DNA of 62,448 nt from Deltaproteobacteria bacterium (GTDB lineage Bacteria; Myxococcota_A; UBA796; SXON01): positions 1 through 62,448 of the forward strand of contig CANKOI010000010.1 of the NCBI GenBank assembly GCA_947484175.1, written 5' to 3'. Below the pieces are notes generated by a model. That model ran no database searches and was not told where the DNA came from. It worked only from the letters and a program-made list of their open reading frames with translations. The translations under genes were made by a program, and so were the position numbers. Shown here piece by piece: positions 51,048-59,130 of this stretch. Positions within the stretch are counted from its first letter, which is position 1. Each line of letters begins with the position of its first letter.

Positions 51048-52694
51048 ATGACGACTCTCCTGCTGCTCCTGTTCGGCTGTCCCGCTGCCCCTCCCGTCGA
51101 AACCGGCGAGTCGTCTGGCGCCGACACCGCCGACACTTCCGACACGGCTGACACCGGCGGCACCCCCACCCTCTGCGACCAACTCGGCTTCGTGACGCGC
51201 CCGTGGGATGCCGCGGGCGTCACCGTCGACTTCGACGAGCTCGCTCCCGACGCCACCCTAAGGCAGATGGATGGCTCCTCGTGGACGCTCTCCACGGCCT
51301 GGACCGGCTGCGAGAGCGTGATGTTCGTGGTGGTGCGCGCGGGCGATGCCTACCCGGACTTCAGCGAAAAGCCCGACGTCCGCGAGTGGATGGAGGGGGC
51401 CCCTCCGAACGTGCACTGGGTGTTCTTTTCCGACGAGCGCACCGCCCCGGCACGGGAGACGGCGCTGCAAGAGCTTCAGGTGGACATCGAGGCCATCGCC
51501 GACGCCGACGAGGCCTCCCTCGCCCTCTGGCAGTCCCACACGCACTACGTGTCGGACTCCTGGAGCCGCACGGACACGTGGGTGGACGAGCTTGTCGACA
51601 CCTACGGCGGCGGCGGCATCCCGCTGAACTTCGCCGTCGATCGCTTTCAGCGCATCCGGGAAGTGGGCTACCTCGCCGACCCCGTGACCGGGTGGGAGAC
51701 TGCGCCCCCGCTGTTCCTGAACTACGAGGTGCGAGCGTTCAACTACCAGGCCGATCTCCAAGACCGCCTCGATGCCGAGACCGTCACGGTGATTCGACCC
51801 TTCGAGAACACCGGGGAGCGCAGCGCCACCGTAGACTTCGGCAGCGCCGCCACCGTGGCGGGGTACGACACGCTCGAGTTGGACATGCAGTTCATCTGCA
51901 ACGGCCACCCCGATGCGTCGGGGTGCGGCGAGTGGGACTACCTCGCGTACGCCTACCTCTGCCCCGTAGACGACGCGGCCACGACCGAGGTCGACGAGTC
52001 GGGCAGCTGCATCGAGATCGCCCGCTACATCACCGCCTACGCCCGCCCTGGCCGCTGGGTGGTCGATGCCACGCCCTTCCTCGCGCTGATCCAGGACGGC
52101 GGCGAGCGCGTGATCCGCGTGGACAGCGCGAACGCCCCCTTCATCACGCTCGACCTGCGGCTCTCGAATCGGGGGAAGGGGATGCGCCCGGTGGCGATCG
52201 AGTACCTGTGGTCGGGCGGCGGCTTCGGTTCCACCTACAACGACGGCCGCGCCACGGTGGAGTTCACCCCGTCGGCCTCGGTGAAGCGGGTGGACGTCGT
52301 CGCGCTCGTCACGGGGCACGGGTACGGAAAGGACAAGGCGAATTGCGCCGAGTTCTGCAATCACCAGCACGAATTCACGGTGAACGGGGCGGCGAGCTTC
52401 ACGGAGGAGTTCACGATGGCGGGCAGCGCCTACGGGTGCGCCGAGCAGGTGGAGCAGGGCACCGTACCCAACCAGTACGGAACGTGGGTGCTGGGGCGCG
52501 GGGGGTGGTGTCCCGGCCGGCATGTCGACCCATGGACGGCAGACATTACGGCCTCCGTGAGCCTCGGCGCGGCGAACACTCTCGACTACCGCGGGCTCTA
52601 CCGGGGGGAAACGTACGTTCCGGAACCCTACGACTCTGGCCAGGGCTTCGGCGCCACGATCGTGGCGAACACTTGGCTCGTGTACTACGAGTAG
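51048..52694 (+). CDS. PNGase F-like (peptide-N-glycosidase) lipoprotein
   Basis: About 548 residues from the ATG at 51048. MTTLLLLLFGCPAAPPVE has a lipobox FGC, and SSGADTADTSDTADTGG is the D/T linker. Residues about 45-215 look thioredoxin-like or similar (VMFVVVRAGDAYPDFSEKPD). The C-terminal half matches the PNGase F jelly-roll pair: CNGHPDASGCGEWDYLAYAY, YARPGRWVVDATPF, ALVTGHGYGKDKANCAEFC, NHQHEFTVNG and WVLGRGGWCPGRHVDPW. PNGase F removes N-glycans from glycoproteins; several bacterial homologues lack activity, so this is a family call. It begins 44 bp after element D, which may supply or disturb its promoter. Confidence 0.85.
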   Translation: MTTLLLLLFGCPAAPPVETGESSGADTADTSDTADTGGTPTLCDQLGFVTRPWDAAGVTVDFDELAPDATLRQMDGSSWTLSTAWTGCESVMFVVVRAGDAYPDFSEKPDVREWMEGAPPNVHWVFFSDERTAPARETALQELQVDIEAIADADEASLALWQSHTHYVSDSWSRTDTWVDELVDTYGGGGIPLNFAVDRFQRIREVGYLADPVTGWETAPPLFLNYEVRAFNYQADLQDRLDAETVTVIRPFENTGERSATVDFGSAATVAGYDTLELDMQFICNGHPDASGCGEWDYLAYAYLCPVDDAATTEVDESGSCIEIARYITAYARPGRWVVDATPFLALIQDGGERVIRVDSANAPFITLDLRLSNRGKGMRPVAIEYLWSGGGFGSTYNDGRATVEFTPSASVKRVDVVALVTGHGYGKDKANCAEFCNHQHEFTVNGAASFTEEFTMAGSAYGCAEQVEQGTVPNQYGTWVLGRGGWCPGRHVDPWTADITASVSLGAANTLDYRGLYRGETYVPEPYDSGQGFGATIVANTWLVYYE

Positions 52695-52735
52695 GGGGCC
52701 TACTGGAATGGACGCGGCGCGTGCCACGACTCGCC

Positions 52736-53161
52736 TCAATCAAGGCCGTGGAACGGGTTTTCCACCACGAGGTTGCCCAGCCGGAAGCCGAGCTGGAGAT
52801 CCTCGCTTAGCAGGCGGGTGCACCCACCCCTCAACGCCGCCTGTAAGATGAGGGCGTCCCACAGCGAGAGTTGGTAACGCCGATGGATCTCGATCGCCGC
52901 CACGACCAGCTCGGCGTCGGCGGACACCACGGTCAGCCTGGCGAGCGCCCGAACGGCCGCGGTCGCGTCCTCGAGCGTGACTGGGCGGGCCAGCTTTCGG
53001 GTGACCGCGGTGAAGAACTCCTGCAGGACCTGAGGACTGATGACGTGGGACTCCGCACACGCCCCCGCAATCAGCGCCTGAGCGCGGGCCTGCTTGGCCG
53101 GCGCAGCGTCGTCCATGGCGTAGACGACGACGTTGGTGTCTATGAACGTCCTACCGGTCAT
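52736..53161 (-). CDS. vapC: PIN domain toxin, VapC-like
   Basis: The 141-residue protein starts MTGRTFIDTNVVVYAMDD, with the first PIN acid in FIDTN. The other acids fall in SPQVLQEFFTAVTRK (Glu), LSLWDALILQAA (Asp) and LLSEDLQLG (Asp). These four form the Mg-binding RNase site. VapC toxins cut tRNA or rRNA. The ATG overlaps the antitoxin gene by 11 bp, the usual order antitoxin then toxin. The longer open frame upstream belongs to the antitoxin region. The pair lies between the PNGase-like and GT2 genes. Confidence 0.9.
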   Translation of the reverse strand: MTGRTFIDTNVVVYAMDDAAPAKQARAQALIAGACAESHVISPQVLQEFFTAVTRKLARPVTLEDATAAVRALARLTVVSADAELVVAAIEIHRRYQLSLWDALILQAALRGGCTRLLSEDLQLGFRLGNLVVENPFHGLD

Positions 53162-53381
53162 GGAGGTCGTCACGCTTCCACGAACGCCCTCCGGGGCCGC
53201 TTGTGCCCGCGGCGCGCCTCGCAAGCGCCACGAACTCCTCCCCCGGAGCTTCGGCGGGCGCCCGCGACCACGATTCGAGGAAGGCCCGCAGGACGAGGTT
53301 GACGGACGTACCGTCCTCGATCGCACGGATGCGGGCCCGCTTCAGCGTCTCCTCGTCGACCGTGATGGTCAGGTTGGTCAT
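53151..53381 (-). CDS. vapB: ribbon-helix-helix antitoxin, VapB-like
   Basis: The 76-residue protein opens MTNLTITVDEETLKRARIRA with the strand and first helix of a ribbon-helix-helix DNA-binding domain. DGTSVNLVLRAFLESWSRA forms the second helix. The charged C-terminal half (GGRSWKRDDLHDR) is the likely toxin-binding tail. It should neutralise the PIN toxin encoded by the overlapping gene and repress the operon as a dimer. A candidate operator was not identified in the 95-bp upstream region. Confidence 0.85.
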   Translation of the reverse strand: MTNLTITVDEETLKRARIRAIEDGTSVNLVLRAFLESWSRAPAEAPGEEFVALARRAAGTSGPGGRSWKRDDLHDR

Positions 53382-53476
53382 CGCTCGTGCTCCACGAGAT
53401 CAGTGTAGCACGGGCGGTCCTCGGGTGAACAGGGTTCGACCGCTGTCCAACCGTGACCGAACGCATCAGACCTCCG

Positions 53477-54172
53477 CTACTGAAATAGGCGGCTGTGCGG
53501 CAGCTCGGTGAGCAGCACCCGCAAATGGTCTACCCCCACCGGCCACGACGACGCCTTCCGTTCGCCGCCAATGCGCTGCCCCTCGCGCGTGGGCACCTCG
53601 TCGATGCGCCAGCCGCGCTGCATCGCTCGCAGCGTGATCTGATACTCGATGGGGAAACGTTTCACTGTGGTGTCGAGCTCCAGGAGTGCGCCACGCCGTA
53701 GGGCACGGAAGCCGTTGATCGTGTCGTAAACCCTTGGGCCGCGGTGGAAGAGCCGGTTCGCCACCTGCGAGAGCGTGTCGTTCACGCGAGCCCGGAGGCG
53801 CACGAACTCGGCGTCTTCTTCGTTCACCGCGCCCGGGCCGAAGCGGCGGGCGATGGCGAGATCGGCTCCGGCGAGCAGGCAGTCGTCGAGTCGCACGATG
53901 TCAGCAGGGTCTTCGTTGCCGTCGGGGCTGAAGAACACGAGCCGCTCGCTGCTGCAGGCTTCGGCCGCGCATCGGAACGCCACGCCACGCCCTCGGATGG
54001 GCTGTACCACGACGGGAATTCCCTTCTCGCGGAAGAACTCCTGTGTGCCGTCGGTGCTGCCGCCGTCGAGCCCGACCACTTCGCGGAACTCTCCGATGGG
54101 GAGCTGATCCCAGAGGGCGCGCAGGCCCTCGATCTCGTTGAGGGTCAGGAGAATGAGGGCCGAGTCGCGCAT
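53477..54172 (-). CDS. family 2 glycosyltransferase (dolichyl-phosphate mannose synthase-like)
   Basis: The 231-residue protein has the GT-A signatures ALILLTLNEIEGLRALWDQL, VGLDGGSTDGTQEFF, RGRGVAFRCAAEAC and FFSPDGNEDPADIVRLDD. The acceptor-side motif NGFRALRRGALLELD comes later, followed by RFPIEYQITLRAMQRGWRI. No membrane helices are present, so it is the DPM1 type that charges a polyprenyl phosphate with a sugar. It is last in a minus-strand run with the SGNH hydrolase (9 bp gap) and lectin-like gene, suggesting a glycan-modification operon. It could supply the donor for a GT-C enzyme such as that at 14867. Confidence 0.88.
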   Translation of the reverse strand: MRDSALILLTLNEIEGLRALWDQLPIGEFREVVGLDGGSTDGTQEFFREKGIPVVVQPIRGRGVAFRCAAEACSSERLVFFSPDGNEDPADIVRLDDCLLAGADLAIARRFGPGAVNEEDAEFVRLRARVNDTLSQVANRLFHRGPRVYDTINGFRALRRGALLELDTTVKRFPIEYQITLRAMQRGWRIDEVPTREGQRIGGERKASSWPVGVDHLRVLLTELPHSRLFQ

Positions 54173-54181
54173 CGGGGCAGT

Positions 54182-55174
54182 CTACTTCACCAGCCCGCTC
54201 GCAACGAGGAACTGCGCCACGCCTTGGGCGATCACGTCGTTTCCCGCTGCGTTGGCATGGCCTCGGTCCTGCGGAAAGTACAGCGGCTCTGAGGCCGTTC
54301 TCCGCTCCATCTCGGGCTGCGGGTCGTAGACCGGCACTTCCAGCTCGGCGGCTGCGGCGTGCAGGATCGCGCGGTGCCCCTCGGTGTAGCCGGACCGCTC
54401 AAGCGGGTAGCCGAACAGCACCAACTGAGCGCCCACGGCATCGGCACGGGCCTTGAACGCCCGGATATTCTCCACGTACTCGCTCATCGGGGTGCGGAAG
54501 GTGTCCGGGGACCCAACCTCCTTCTGTTCGGTGCGTACGCCGTCGATACGCGCCTTCAGCCAAAGGTACGACTTCAGTCGGTGAAGGAGGCTTTGTTTGA
54601 TGAACTCGTTGTCTTGCTGCAAGAGCTGCTGGCTGCGGTCGCTGTAGGCGACCTCGCGGGAGTCTTGGACGAGGTAGCCGAACAGCACGACATCCGGCTC
54701 GTAGCGGCTCAGCACGGTGTCCCAGAGGTGCAGCCCTTGGAAGCTGGTGTAGCCGGGCTGACCGCCGTTGATCACCTCCACGCTGTGCCCGCCCTCGTTG
54801 AGGATCGTTTCCAAGCGGGCGGGGTACGACTCGGCGTCGTCCACGCCCCACCCGAAGGTGGTGGAGCAGCCCAGCGTCATGAGGCGTACGGTGCCGGCCG
54901 GCTTCTGCTCAGTGTGCAACGGGGTGCGCAGGCCATTCTGGTCGGTGCTCACGCGAAAGCTGCCGCCGGTCTCGTTGTGTTTCACGGCCTCGAGCGTGAG
55001 GTTGGGCGGCTCCACCCAGTACACGGTGTTGTGGATGAACACCGCGCCGGGCGGAAGCTTGGGCCAGCCCGACCCACGCAGCCACGACTCGGCCCCCACA
55101 AAGAGGAGCACCATGGGCAGGCACGCGAACAGCAGGCGCCGCGTGAGCGGCCCGCGGGCGCGCGGACGAGCCAC
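54182..55174 (-). CDS. SGNH/GDSL hydrolase, membrane-anchored
   Basis: The 330-residue protein has an N-terminal signal anchor (RRLLFACLPMVLLFVGAESW). The SGNH fold has block I MTLGCSTTFGWGVDD (nucleophile Ser), block II INGGQPGYTSFQG (Gly), block III-like FGYLVQDSRE and block V PQDRGHANAAGNDVIAQG (Asp and His). Such enzymes remove acyl groups, often O-acetyl, from glycans or lipids. It sits between a secreted lectin-like protein (1 bp gap) and a GT2 (9 bp gap) in one operon, pointing to a glycan substrate outside the cytoplasm. Confidence 0.88.
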   Translation of the reverse strand: MARPRARGPLTRRLLFACLPMVLLFVGAESWLRGSGWPKLPPGAVFIHNTVYWVEPPNLTLEAVKHNETGGSFRVSTDQNGLRTPLHTEQKPAGTVRLMTLGCSTTFGWGVDDAESYPARLETILNEGGHSVEVINGGQPGYTSFQGLHLWDTVLSRYEPDVVLFGYLVQDSREVAYSDRSQQLLQQDNEFIKQSLLHRLKSYLWLKARIDGVRTEQKEVGSPDTFRTPMSEYVENIRAFKARADAVGAQLVLFGYPLERSGYTEGHRAILHAAAAELEVPVYDPQPEMERRTASEPLYFPQDRGHANAAGNDVIAQGVAQFLVASGLVK

Positions 55175-55175
55175 G

Positions 55176-55991
55176 CTACTCTGCCGGCTCGATCGTCAGC
55201 GCGACGCGATCTTCGAAGGCAGCGGTCTTGAAGTACTTGTTGTCGTACCAGGTGGTGTCGTTCACCGACCAGCTCAGTTGGCCATTTCCGGAAGCCGTGA
55301 AGGTGTGGTTGGCGCCGATGGGAAAGAGGGTTTCGACTCCGTCGTCGCCCGTGAACTTCCCGACCAGCATTCCCACCATGCAGCCTTCGATATTGCATGG
55401 GTAATCGGCGCCGATGGCCCTCTCCCCCGGCACGCCCTCGACGGTGATCCATTCGCCGCTGTCGGAGATGCGGTAGCGGTCCTTCAGCGTGGCGTTGACG
55501 TGCACCCGGTCGCCCTGGCACACCGTCACGCTGCGGAACCAGGCGCGCGTGATCTCGAGGTAGTCAAACATCGTATCGATGAGTGGGGACGCACACTCTC
55601 CTGCCATGAGCTTGCTGGCCAGCGGGAGCAGCCAGCCTTGCCAAGCCTCCATGGTGCCCCCCTTCATGAAGGCCTTGCACTGGTCGAGATTGGAGCGGCT
55701 CACTTGCTCCACCAACTCGGGCCGCCCGAGGAGGGTGATCTCGAGGCCCTCTACGACCCTCTCCTCGAACTGCACGCCGTCTTCTCGACTGCCGCGCCAC
55801 TGGAGGGTCATCGCCTCCAACGCGGCCTGTCGGGCCTGCTTCCGCTCGCCGTCTGGTAGTTTTTCGTAGTCGGCCGGGTAGAAGCACTGCCCCTTCATGT
55901 CTGCTTCCTGACCCCAGGCGTTGACGGGAGGTGGGGGCGGCGCCTTCGGCTTTTTGGCGTCGGCGATGGAGAGAGTGAGGAGCAACAGCAT
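55176..55991 (-). CDS. secreted protein with C-terminal LecA-like carbohydrate-binding domain
   Basis: The 271-residue protein begins with a signal peptide (MLLLLTLSIADA) and a Pro linker (KAPPPPPV). A central helical domain (about 25-150) has Cys residues. The C-terminal ~120 residues show GEWITVEGVPGERAIGADYP, MVGMLVGKFTGDDG, FPIGANHTFTASGNGQLSWS and VNDTTWYDN. The G-L-G-I...F-IG...F-A...G-L---VND--YYDN pattern is that of PA-IL/LecA-like galactose-binding domains. It heads the operon with the SGNH hydrolase and GT2. Its start is 139 bp from the divergent lipA start. Sugar specificity is not predictable. Confidence 0.72.
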   Translation of the reverse strand: MLLLLTLSIADAKKPKAPPPPPVNAWGQEADMKGQCFYPADYEKLPDGERKQARQAALEAMTLQWRGSREDGVQFEERVVEGLEITLLGRPELVEQVSRSNLDQCKAFMKGGTMEAWQGWLLPLASKLMAGECASPLIDTMFDYLEITRAWFRSVTVCQGDRVHVNATLKDRYRISDSGEWITVEGVPGERAIGADYPCNIEGCMVGMLVGKFTGDDGVETLFPIGANHTFTASGNGQLSWSVNDTTWYDNKYFKTAAFEDRVALTIEPAE

Positions 55992-56130
55992 GGGGTCTCC
56001 AGTTCAAGCGGTGCCGCATACTAACCGCGAATGGGCGTCAGGCTTCCGAGCGGCTCCGCGGAGGTCAGGCCCGAGCCGCTGGTGGCTTTCCGACTGCATC
56101 CGGGGTAGAGGCAGCGCCCGCGGAGGGCGG

Positions 56131-57024
56131 ATGGTGGGCGGCCGACCGGAATGGCTGAAGGTGAAGATGCCGGGGGGCGAACGCTACGCCCGGATCAAGC
56201 AGCGCGCCCGCCAGTTGAAGCTCCACACGGTGTGTGAGGAGGCCCAGTGCCCCAACGTGGGCGAGTGCTGGAGCGGCGGAACCGCCACCTTCATGGTCTT
56301 GGGCGACACGTGCACCCGCGGCTGTCGGTTCTGTGCCGTGAACACCGCCCGCAACCCGAGCCCGCCCGATCAGGCCGAGCCGGCCAACCTCGCCGATGCG
56401 ATCGCCGAGATGGGCCTCGACTACGTGGTGGTCACGAGCGTAAACCGCGATGATCTGCTGGATCAGGGCGCGGGGCACTTCAGAGCCTGCATCCAAGCCT
56501 CGCGGGAGCGCAGCCCGTCTACGCTCGTGGAGGTGTTGATCCCCGACTTTCGCGGACGTACCGATCTGCTGGATTCGCTCCTTGAGGCGCGGCCCGATGT
56601 GCTCGCCCACAACGTGGAGACGGTTCCTCGCCTGCAGGTGCCGGTGCGGGACCCTCGGGCCAACTGGGAGCAATCCACCACCATTCTCCAGCATGCGAAG
56701 GCACGTGGTTTTCTCACGAAGACCAGCCTGCAGGTGGGTCATGGCGAAACGGAAGCGGAGATGCTCGTTGCCATGAGGCAGCTCCGCGCGATCGACGTGG
56801 ACTTCCTCACGATCGGCCAGTACCTCCGCCCCACGCCTGCCCACCTCGCGGTCCAGGAGTACGTACACCCCGACACCTTCACTCGCTACGCCGAGGCGGG
56901 CCGAGAGATGGGCTTTGGGTTCGTGGCGAGCGGGCCCTTGGTGCGCAGCTCCTACAAGGCGGGCGAGTACTTCATCCGTGACTTCCTGCGCGGTCGCGCC
57001 GCGCCACCGAGGGCAGAAGCATGA
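56131..57024 (+). CDS. lipA: lipoyl synthase
   Basis: The 297-residue protein starts at the ATG at 56131, which follows CGGAGGGCGG; the open frame upstream is not used. It has both LipA cluster motifs: auxiliary Cys35-x4-Cys40-x5-Cys46 (CEEAQCPNVGEC) and radical-SAM Cys61-x3-Cys65-x2-Cys68 (CTRGCRFC). It also has VVTSVNRDDL, HNVETVPRL, GQYLRPT and the C-terminal RSSYKAGE serine cluster ligand. It inserts two sulfurs into octanoyl groups on lipoyl domains. Its stop overlaps the next gene (ATGA). The E2 two genes downstream carries a lipoyl domain and is the obvious substrate. Confidence 0.95.
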   Translation: MVGGRPEWLKVKMPGGERYARIKQRARQLKLHTVCEEAQCPNVGECWSGGTATFMVLGDTCTRGCRFCAVNTARNPSPPDQAEPANLADAIAEMGLDYVVVTSVNRDDLLDQGAGHFRACIQASRERSPSTLVEVLIPDFRGRTDLLDSLLEARPDVLAHNVETVPRLQVPVRDPRANWEQSTTILQHAKARGFLTKTSLQVGHGETEAEMLVAMRQLRAIDVDFLTIGQYLRPTPAHLAVQEYVHPDTFTRYAEAGREMGFGFVASGPLVRSSYKAGEYFIRDFLRGRAAPPRAEA

Positions 57025-57821
57025 CGACGGGAGCGGTGGGCCTCAGCGCGGCGCTCGCGGCACATGCATCGCTGGCCGACGGCGTGCTCGTCGGGGAGGC
57101 GGTGGGCGTTGCCGGCCTTTCCAAGGGCGCTTCGGGTGGCCTCGTACGCACGCCGCTCTCGGAGGCGGCCTCGGTGGGCGTGGCCGCGGGGCTGGCGTTG
57201 GCGGGGAAGCGCCCGGTCGTGGAGCTGCTTGACGTTCTCGGGGTGGCGCGGGCGGCGGAGGCCCTGAGCGACGCCGCGGCGCTTCCGAGCCGGAGCGAGG
57301 GCGCGTTCGCAGCCCCCCTCGTAGTGCTGGCGCCGCTGCCGCTTGAGGCCGACCTGCCCGCACTCCCGCCGGGTGTAGGCCTCGCCGTCGCGGCCACGGC
57401 CGCTGACGCTGTGGGCCTCTTCGCGGCGGCTCTCGCGGCTCGCTCCCCGGTGGTGCTCTTCCTCAGCGACGATGCACTCGCGGCCCGAGACACCGGCCCG
57501 GCGGCAGCCCTGGGCGAGCCCGTCGTCCGGCGAGAAGGGCGCGGGGCGGTGCTGCTCGCGGAAGGTGCCGGTGTGGCCTTGGCGCTCGCTTCGGGCGGGG
57601 AGTCCACCGTGGTGGACCTTCGCGGCTGCCGAGACGCCGCTCGGATCGGGGCCCTCGTAGCGCCTACCGGGCGCGCGGTCGTCCTGGCGCACGGCGGCGA
57701 TGCGCTTCTGGCCGTGCTTGCAGGGGCATTCTGGCGCCTCGAGGCGCAGCCCACGTTCGTTCACCCTCGCGATGGCGCCGCTGCCCTCGGCGCCGCTCTC
57801 GCAGAAGCCCTGACCCCCTGA
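57021..57821 (+). CDS. shortened E1beta-like transketolase-fold subunit
   Basis: The 266-residue protein is clearly shorter than usual 2-oxoacid dehydrogenase E1beta (about 325). It aligns by eye at GLVRTPLSEAASVGVAAGLA, equivalent to the DTPIAEAGIVGxAxGxA block, and Glu48 keeps the thiamine-activating position. The C-terminal domain is also recognisable (VVDLRGCRDAARIGALV; VVLAHGGDALLAVLAG). The middle is degenerate. The GGGxxHSQS/E loop with its catalytic His and the PGLKVVxPS segment are replaced by APLPLEADLPALPPGVGL. Ala content is very high. Coupled to lipA (4-bp overlap) and 10 bp before E2. It may be a structural or regulatory E1 remnant, or work with altered chemistry. Confidence 0.75.
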   Translation: MTTGAVGLSAALAAHASLADGVLVGEAVGVAGLSKGASGGLVRTPLSEAASVGVAAGLALAGKRPVVELLDVLGVARAAEALSDAAALPSRSEGAFAAPLVVLAPLPLEADLPALPPGVGLAVAATAADAVGLFAAALAARSPVVLFLSDDALAARDTGPAAALGEPVVRREGRGAVLLAEGAGVALALASGGESTVVDLRGCRDAARIGALVAPTGRAVVLAHGGDALLAVLAGAFWRLEAQPTFVHPRDGAAALGAALAEALTP

Positions 57822-57831
57822 GGAGTGCCTG

Positions 57832-59130
57832 ATGTTCGTGTTTGAACTGCCCGAGATCGGTGAAGGCGTGGTGGAGGGCGAGATCGTCAGCTGGAAGGTG
57901 AAGGCTGGCGACATGGTGGCCACGGATCAGCCGATCTGCGAGATCATGACCGACAAGGCCACCGTCGAGATCAGCTCGCCGAAGTCAGGTCGGGTGGCGC
58001 GTCTGCACGGCAATCCCGGCGATGTCGTGCGGGTGCACAGCCCGCTCGTGGAGATCGACCTTGGGGGGGGGGCTGTCGCTCCCGCCGCGCACGCCGCTCC
58101 GGCCGCTCCCGCGCCCGTCGCCGCTCCCGTCGCCGTCGCGGCCGCCCCGCTTGCGGCCGCCCTCGCGGCCGCGGCCCCATCGGCCCCCGCGGCCGCCGCG
58201 GCTCACCCCGCGGTGGCCGCGCGCATGCCCGCCCCCCCCCGCCCCTCCGGCGCGCCCGCGCTGGCCAGTCCCGCCGTCCGTCACGAAGCAAGCGCGCGCG
58301 GGCTCGACCTCGGCGCCATCCCCGGCAGCGGCAAGGACGGCCGGGTCACCCGCGCCGATGTGGAGGGCTTCACCTCCGAGCCCGAGCCCAAGGCCCTTCC
58401 GGGGCTCGTGGTCCCGGCGCCTTCGGCCGGCGACGAGCGCGTGAAGATCATCGGCCTCCGCCGCAAGATCAGCGAGAAGATGGTGCAGGCGTGGCGCACC
58501 GCGCCGCACTTCACCTACGTGGACGAGGTCGACGCGAGCCGGCTTGTGGACCTCCGCAAGCGCCTGAACCCCGCCGCCGAAGCTCAGGGCGTGAAGCTCA
58601 GCTACCTGCCCTTCATCCTGAAGGCGCTCGTGCGGGTCTTCCGCGACTTCCCCACCCTGAACGCGGTGATGGACGAGCAGAATTTCGAGCTCGTCGTGCG
58701 CCACGACGTGAACATCGGCATCGCGACGGACACGCCCGCGGGCCTCTTCGTCCCGGTAATCAAGCGGGTGCAGGACAAGTCGCTGTTGGAGCTCGCCGCG
58801 GCGATCGCGGACGTCACCCAGCGCACGCGCGAGGGCAAGGCCCGCATGGACGAACTCTCCGGCGGCACCTTCACCGTCACTTCCGTGGGGAACATCGGCG
58901 GGCGCTTCGCTACGCCGATCTTGAACCACCCGGAGGTGGCGATCCTCGGGGTGAACCAGATCCATGATCGGCCGGTGGCCGTGGATGGGCAGGTCGTGAT
59001 CCGCCCGATGATGTACATCTCGCCCAGCTTCGACCACCGTGTGATTGATGGCGCCGTGGCCGCCCGCGCCGTGAGCGCGCTCAAGTCGCTTCTGGAAACG
59101 CCCGAGCAGCTCTTCTTGGAGCTTCGGTGA
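57832..59130 (+). CDS. 2-oxoacid dehydrogenase E2 acyltransferase
   Basis: The 432-residue protein has an N-terminal lipoyl domain with the modified Lys42 in IMTDKATVEI. An Ala/Pro-rich linker (about 80-135) leads to a peripheral-subunit-binding domain (about 145-180, SGKDGRVTRADVEGF). The catalytic domain (about 205-432) has IGLRRKISEKMVQAWRTAPH, GLFVPVIKRVQDK, GGTFTVTSVGNIGG and the active His402 in SFDHRVIDGA. All catalytic elements look intact. The MTDKA form of the lipoyl site is common in branched-chain-type E2s. Which 2-oxoacid is handled is open. It is flanked by two shrunken E1-like genes; the downstream one overlaps its stop (GTGA). Confidence 0.93.
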   Translation: MFVFELPEIGEGVVEGEIVSWKVKAGDMVATDQPICEIMTDKATVEISSPKSGRVARLHGNPGDVVRVHSPLVEIDLGGGAVAPAAHAAPAAPAPVAAPVAVAAAPLAAALAAAAPSAPAAAAAHPAVAARMPAPPRPSGAPALASPAVRHEASARGLDLGAIPGSGKDGRVTRADVEGFTSEPEPKALPGLVVPAPSAGDERVKIIGLRRKISEKMVQAWRTAPHFTYVDEVDASRLVDLRKRLNPAAEAQGVKLSYLPFILKALVRVFRDFPTLNAVMDEQNFELVVRHDVNIGIATDTPAGLFVPVIKRVQDKSLLELAAAIADVTQRTREGKARMDELSGGTFTVTSVGNIGGRFATPILNHPEVAILGVNQIHDRPVAVDGQVVIRPMMYISPSFDHRVIDGAVAARAVSALKSLLETPEQLFLELR

